From positions 9,996,607-10,060,606 of the forward strand of contig NC_060258.1 in assembly GCF_921293095.1 (NCBI RefSeq): a stretch of 64,000 nt of DNA. Direction: 5' to 3'. The first letter of the stretch is position 1. Each line of letters opens with the position of its first letter. A program made the translations under genes and the position numbers. The DNA is from Ischnura elegans (lineage: Eukaryota; Arthropoda; Insecta; Odonata; Coenagrionidae). A model generated the notes under the pieces. It had not been told where the DNA came from. It saw only the letters and a list, made by a program, of their open reading frames with translations, and did no database searches. Positions 58,667 to 64,000 of the stretch are shown here, one piece after another.

Positions 58667-58674
58667 CTCAGACA

Positions 58675-59738
58675 CTAGCTCCTCATTTTGGGAATCACAT
58701 GTTGCATGAAGAAGAACGTGAGTAAAGGCACCTGCTCCAGCAGTTTCGACATTCCTTCCTTCGAACCGTACTTGACCAGCATTCCTGGAACGACCGAAAT
58801 CAATGATACTTCTCTCGCTAAAGATGATTTCATACTCAAGGCATGATATACACAGCCATCCATGGTCACTGAGTCCTTCTTCTGCGATGTTTCAAGCACA
58901 ATTTTCTCGTACAGTTTCTCATACATTTCATCGTCACACGCATAAGGACATCCTCGGTTTTTGAAGATTAAGTACATCACTATCTGTGCCAAGCTCTGAG
59001 CCAATGAAACTTCAGGGTCAAAAGTTTCGCCAACATATTGGCCCCATTTATTTACGTCGATTTGCCCACGCACACCTCCCAAGTAAACCCTGCATTTAAA
59101 AATGTCGGCAAACGTTATAAATGCTGTTCCATCTCGTTTTTCACCATCTAGGTTGACCAATCGTTTCACTAAGTTGGAGATATTGTGGGACTCACAATCG
59201 ATAAGTACTTTCACTCCATCATTTCTCTCCAGGAACGTTAACATAAGAGAGGGAGAGTCAAGGGGGATGTTTTGTATATTCTCTCGTTAAAACCTCTGAC
59301 TTTCTGAGTTTTCTCCTCGTTATTCTTCCGTATTTCTGTGAGACTCATCATCACGTCCACACATTTATTCTGGACTATCTTATTTCTCTCTTCTTCAGTT
59401 TCCTGGTCTCCATCCTGACTAGCGCCACCTTCAGGCGAACCTGAAGATTGAGAACTTGCACTGTGCGCCTCTTCTTGCATCTTTGACGTCACATAATCCT
59501 TCAGAGAAGCGATATCCTCAGATAATCTGGTGACGCTCTCCTCCAGTTTTCGGAGTAGAACATCCCTTGAAATTATCTCTTTGTGAATCTCATCTCGCAG
59601 AGAAGCGAAATCCCTGGATTGGTAGTGGCGCATTTCATCCGTTGAATCTCTGGCCCCTTCCTCAATCTCAGTCACCCCATCTAGTGCTACAGCCTCTTCA
59701 ACAGGAAGAATTTCCACTGCGTCACCAACATCTGCCAT
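58675..59738 (-). pseudogene. Coiled-coil / degenerate metallopeptidase-like protein, copy 3 (one frameshift)
   Basis: Start ATG at 59738-59736, 6 bp after an acceptor (CAG 59746-59744). The N-terminal frame (to about 59250) reads MADVGDAVEILPVEEAVALD and the coiled coil LLRKLEESVTRLSEDIA. At 59245-59260 an extra 5 bp (TCTCC-like), compared with copies 2 and 4, shifts the frame; the remaining 189 codons (SLMLTFLERNDGVKV to HVIPKMRS) stay open to the same stop as copy 2. QSLAQ replaces HExxH as in copy 2. Everything except the one frameshift is open, so inactivation is recent, or the shift is a sequence error. The N-terminus groups with copy 1, the C-terminus with copy 2. Confidence 0.75.
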
Positions 59739-59743
59739 TTCAA

Positions 59744-61060
59744 CTGCACCTAGAAATAAAAAAAAGAAATGAATAGAGTATGAGTATTGCCCAGGAAATA
59801 ATGCACCACTATTGTTTTTCTCACCCGACGACAATGGTATCGATGCGAAACTTATGTATGCATTATCTGAAGTTCCATGGATCTGCATGCAAAATTTCTA
59901 GTTTTTCCGACAGATAGCTTAGTTGTATGACCATTTAAATTATGGCATCTGTCAGTGAGATACATTACAAGCTGTGTGCCTTCACTGAATTTCTCACTGA
60001 TGGGAAAGAACTTGTGGAGATTATTAAGTGACATAATTCACAGTGCCCGGCGATGCCTGGAGGAAATGTTTTATATCCATGAGAATAAACTAAAATGGTA
60101 ATGGTGACGTTTGTGCAACGGTTATGTATACATACACAGCCAACAGGATTGAAGTTATTCCCTGGATTCAGAGGACGAGAGCGTGAGAAGGTAGTTTGTT
60201 GGTGCTTCAAGATTTACAGAAGTTAGGGAGACCATTCATGGCTGTCACACCTGACATGTTGCAGCGAGGTGATGTTGCCATTGCCATGTCAGTGATAACA
60301 AAGAATCAGAGCCATTAATTCAGAACAATATGTCAGCCCATTGAAAGACCTCAAGATGCGCTTCCTGCGACTTAGGCACCATGCCAACAGAGGTGATGTT
60401 TTGATTAAACACATTAACCCTCAGACGCTCACAAGTTTCGGAACAGTTGAACGAAATAGTGTCGGACAGTTTTACCCCATTCTCCATACAGCACTGACCT
60501 AGGACTTGCACTAGTTTGGGCCATTACAGGATGCCACTGGTTGAAGATGTTCTTAGGACGCCTAGCAAGTGAGTCACCTAAGTCTTCACTAATTAGTGAA
60601 GAATTGGCTCCGTGTACATCCCCTCCCAATACATCCCCTCGACCAATCCAGCCAGGTGTGATCGAATGCACTCTTTACGATATTAAGTACTATTTCAAGT
60701 AATGTATTTTAAAATGTGAATTCTATATTATCGGTTTTTCTTTTTTAGTTAACTTATTTATCTAATAATGCTTTTATTTTCCTTGGTTTTGCCATTATTT
60801 TGTGAGAAAAAATCAGACATCAACAATTTAAAGAAAATTTAATATATATGTTTAATTAATCAAAATTGATGGGTAAATAAATAAACTGTTTCAGCTTAGT
60901 TACCATCAATTAAAAATCCAATTCAGTGGAATAAATGGTATACCAAATTCTAGTCACTTATTTTCAATTACTTGACAACTAGTTGTTTTTTACTATCGTA
61001 ACACGCATTGCCAGAACCTTTTATGTGTCACAGTGATGAAATCATATATTCATAGTGGCT
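59744..61060 (-). repeat. Upstream module of gene copy 3
   Basis: Minus-strand match to 9390-10621, including the 80-codon frame (60671-60429, MHSITPGWIGRGDVLGGD) and the palindrome with core CACTAATTAGTG near 60587. The similarity ends near 61060, about 350 bp before the right direct repeat begins. Confidence 0.75.
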
Positions 61061-61407
61061 TAAAGAAATTTTGTTGAATACTTTCGTTTCAATTCAGCAC
61101 TGATTTTGCTTAAAGACTTCAGCGATTTTTTTAAGGGGGGGCAGCTGGCACTGGCTGGCGCTTTCGTTCCAATTCAACACACATTTTTAACTCACTACAC
61201 AATTTTAACTAAACGATAATTATGCACTGTAGGGATATTGCATACCCTTTATAGACAGTGTGCTGATATACTACAGTAAACACTCAGTAGCGCAATATAC
61301 TTTTTACCGCTTGAAATTTAGTTTATACACTAGAAAATGAATCCCAAAAGTCTCCCGAGTTTAGCGGGCTAAAAAATACCGCCCCCACTAATATTACGCC
61401 GTGACGT
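61061..61407. other. Linker between gene copy 3 and the right repeat
   Basis: 61165-61215 is a reverse match to 24540-24615. A G-run sits at 61134-61141. CACTAATATTAC and the CRE TGACGTCA (61402-61409) lie at the repeat edge. No gene. Confidence 0.4.
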
Positions 61408-64000
61408 CATAATTCAGTATGATTCCAAGATCCAAGCCCAGTAACTGCAGGTTTGGAAGAGCCACGTTGCGTTTAAAGGAGAACATGGCTGAAATAAGGA
61501 AAAATTACAAGTGGTGCATTGTTCCTCTGTGCATTAATTAAACTACCCTTTACACACATAACAATTGTTGCTATTCGCAAAATATCACACGCGAACGTCA
61601 AATTCGTGTTCGGCGGGTTGCATCTGGTTGGAAGGTTAGGAAAATAGTGGATTCGGTCGTCCCATCCGTAATTGTTGCTAAAATTGTTGCTAACCGTATC
61701 TCGGCCGATTCAGCACCTTATTCGACCGGAACTCCTCCTATGAAGTATGCTATGCATGCATTTGTTGCTATCATCGTAAAATAGTACCCATTTGTTGCTA
61801 CTATTGTTATAAACAATTAAATTGTTGCTATCGTGTTTACAATACCTTGACCCCCATTGTGACCTCCAAAGGTCAACAAATCAACAACACTGATAAATGA
61901 ACTGCAAAAATGACTTAAGCACCCTTCAAAACCTATGGTTCGACACGTTGGTTGTCACGATGGCCCAACGCTTACCCCTATGACCTTTGACCTCAGTATT
62001 ACCCTTGGAGGTCAAATAGTGGATAAGACGAGTATTTGGACAATACCAGTGACTTGGGCACCCTTTAAAACCCATGGACCGACACCTTTGATGGTATGCT
62101 ATTATTTTTGCCACCCTTATGACCTTGAATGTGACCTTACTGGGTCAACGGTTGAATTTTCGTGAACAAACTAAGAATTGACATCTTGGTCAATGAAATT
62201 CAGACTTTTTTCTATCTCGATTTTTTTAACATTGAAACCCCATAAGGCTAATTCAAAATTTTGGTTTGGGCCCACATTGTGAGGTCAAAAGGTCAAAATT
62301 GTAAAATTTTGCTTGCACTCAACAAAACTTAGGACCTTTCCCCATAAGTATGCCAATTTTCATGAACATAGCTCTACGGAAAGTTACTAAAATTACAGCT
62401 CAAAAATGACACACGACACTTGGGACAGTCTGTATATGTTTTTCTATATATCTTTTATTCAATGTCAACTCATAATTTCCGGTTTATTATTGGTTAAAAA
62501 TAGACAACTTTTTGAAATCACATTCATCGTTTCAGCCATAAATACACCTGTTAAATTTGAATTATGGGTGCCGCAAATTTTTCGTACCTTTCGGTGTACA
62601 ATAAAAATTACAGATAGAGAAAAGAGTATTCATGAGCGAAGAAGAAGGAATACGTCGTGGAATGTTTGGAAACAAGCTTTCGACTGAAAGATATCAAGCA
62701 TGCCAAAACTATTCGGACGCGCTTCATGCGAAGAATAAATTTCCCCGAAATACCTGAGAAAATGGAATCAAAGCTCGAGATGAGTATTTCAAAGTGACGT
62801 TCAAAAGCTGGTTGCAGAAGGAATTTTAATTCCCTCCAGTAGCGTATATCAATTATCAATATCTCCCTCTCACATCTACTGAGTGCAAATGATTACCGTG
62901 CATGAATGCAGTGTCGAAGAATACATGCAGTATGTAAGAATGATCATTAATTAATCCCAATCATCATATTTTTAAAAGTGAAGTTTTAATTCAGGATTTC
63001 ATTCCAGACAAGATGAAATTACGATTAAGTTTAAAATTATAATAAATCAATAAGAAATATCGAACCTATTTCCATAATATTCAAAAATCTACGAACAGAT
63101 GCTTTAGGTGCATGAAATGCTATTATTAACGTGATTTGGAATTTTCATTACAGTTATCGATGAAGTACTTATCCTTCGAATTTCAGTGATATTTAAATCT
63201 CTTTCCTGCGGCTACGAGATGAATAATGAAGCCTTCGGCCAATATAGCATGGAAATGTCTGAGCTGTACTTAGAGCTTCGTGGTTGTATTATATGCTGCC
63301 CATATGGTACATAAAGTGCTGATACATGGAACAGCAATTGCCAAATAATCCTTTCTTACAGTTGAAGTTTTAACGGAGGAAGCATTGGAGGCAAGGAACA
63401 TTGAGGAAATGAGGAAACATGAGGAAATTCCGAGGGCACCGTGAAAAAAAATCCTCAAGAGTGTTGGATAATAAAGATATCTTTCGAAGACTCCTTTTCA
63501 TATCTGAAGTGAACGTTTAATTAAGCGAGAAGTTCCATAAAAAAACGAGGTCAGCCTATCAGGGGAGGTGAAAATCTGATAATTTTAAGTGAATCGTAGG
63601 GCGACAAAGAGTGAGGTGGGGTGACATCGGACGACGATTCTTTTAAAATTCGTTTTTTGGGATACGTAAAAGTGATTTTATTGAAATTTAAATATTTTTA
63701 CCCTCAATTTCCTTAATATCAGTCAATTTATTTAATCTAATGTGACTTTTCAAATACATGGAAACCAAAAATGTGTAAGTTTGAATAGTTTTTCAGATTT
63801 CGGTATCTCGCCGACTACGCTGATGGTCGCGGGTTCGACTCTTGACAATTTCACGTCGTAAGTTCTATCATGGCTTTTACATACAATTTATATCTCTTTT
63901 ACATTACAACTATAAGGTATAAAGTTCTCCAATAACAGCACGTTATCGCCAATCGCAATGACATCAATATCGAGATTTTCTAAAAATTGTTGAAATAATA
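61408..64000 (+). repeat. Right copy of the >2.59-kb direct repeat
   Basis: Second copy of the segment at 1-2586. The match begins at the first base available in the window, so the repeat may start further left than 61408. A perfect CRE palindrome (TGACGTCA, 61402-61409) spans the visible boundary. Indels shift the offset from 61407 to 61402 and finally to 61414. Differences are confined to the part corresponding to 1332-2586. Confidence 0.95.

Noticed and set aside
61389-61397. Viral replication-origin nonanucleotide (TAATATTAC)
   Set aside because: No stem-loop or Rep-like gene; a 9-mer of this AT-rich kind is expected by chance in 64 kb.
1-64000. Proviral segment of a large DNA virus delimited by direct repeats
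   Set aside because: No viral structural or replication genes; interior is full of MITEs, SINE and LINE fragments; the repeat spacing and internal decay fit a chromosomal duplication better.

Overview
The window looks like arthropod, most probably insect, nuclear DNA: AT-rich, very low coding density, GT-AG splice signals, non-LTR (LINE) remnants whose ORF1 has a PHD-like finger, tRNA-derived SINEs, and many small non-autonomous DNA transposons. I see no bacterial, organellar or rRNA features and no canonical tRNA gene. The species cannot be named from this sequence.

Layout. The first 2.59 kb (1-2586) returns in direct orientation at 61408-64000, so a unit of about 61.4 kb begins again inside the window. 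The first 1331 bp of the two copies are identical; the rest carries about 20 substitutions or indels. 2.6-9.05 kb holds foldback elements, a decayed LINE ORF1 (6711-7295) and a segmental repeat (7.3-9.05 kb) that recurs at 23.0-24.6 kb. 9.39-12.6 kb is a gene module: a 1.2 kb non-coding upstream region, a splice acceptor, one long coding exon, a splice donor and a 3' flank. 12.6-39.6 kb is an accumulation of MITEs, palindromes, a minisatellite, a SINE with clear target duplications, and three candidate DNA transposons with long inverted ends. 40.2-45.1 kb holds a second, open copy of the gene with its flank and further repeats. 45.4-52.8 kb contains a gene remnant, dispersed ~170-bp satellite-like units and a CRE-rich GC island. 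53.2-55.3 kb holds a scrambled gene copy, 55.3-56.6 kb an inverted repeat copy, and 58.4-61.06 kb a third gene module on the minus strand.

Genes. The only convincing protein-coding sequence is one multicopy family with five copies or remnants: 10627-11706 (+), 40253-41281 (+), 58675-59738 (-, one frameshift), 54662-55276 (+, exon pieces in reversed order) and 47252-47302 (-, exon end only). The protein has an acidic N-terminus, a coiled coil, a Ser/Glu-rich linker and a globular C-terminal domain of about 230 residues. I tentatively compare that domain with an arthropod zinc-metallopeptidase-like domain whose HExxH site has become Q-S-L-x-Q. The exon boundaries are conserved in all copies that retain them. 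I could not assign a function.

Mobile DNA explains most of the rest. One ~650-bp MITE family is present nine times and carries an E-box fused to a palindromic CRE. A piggyBac-type MITE can be dated against an empty TTAA site elsewhere in the window. Paralogous copies of the same flanks give filled/empty-site comparisons for several insertions, so the order of events can partly be read from this one window.
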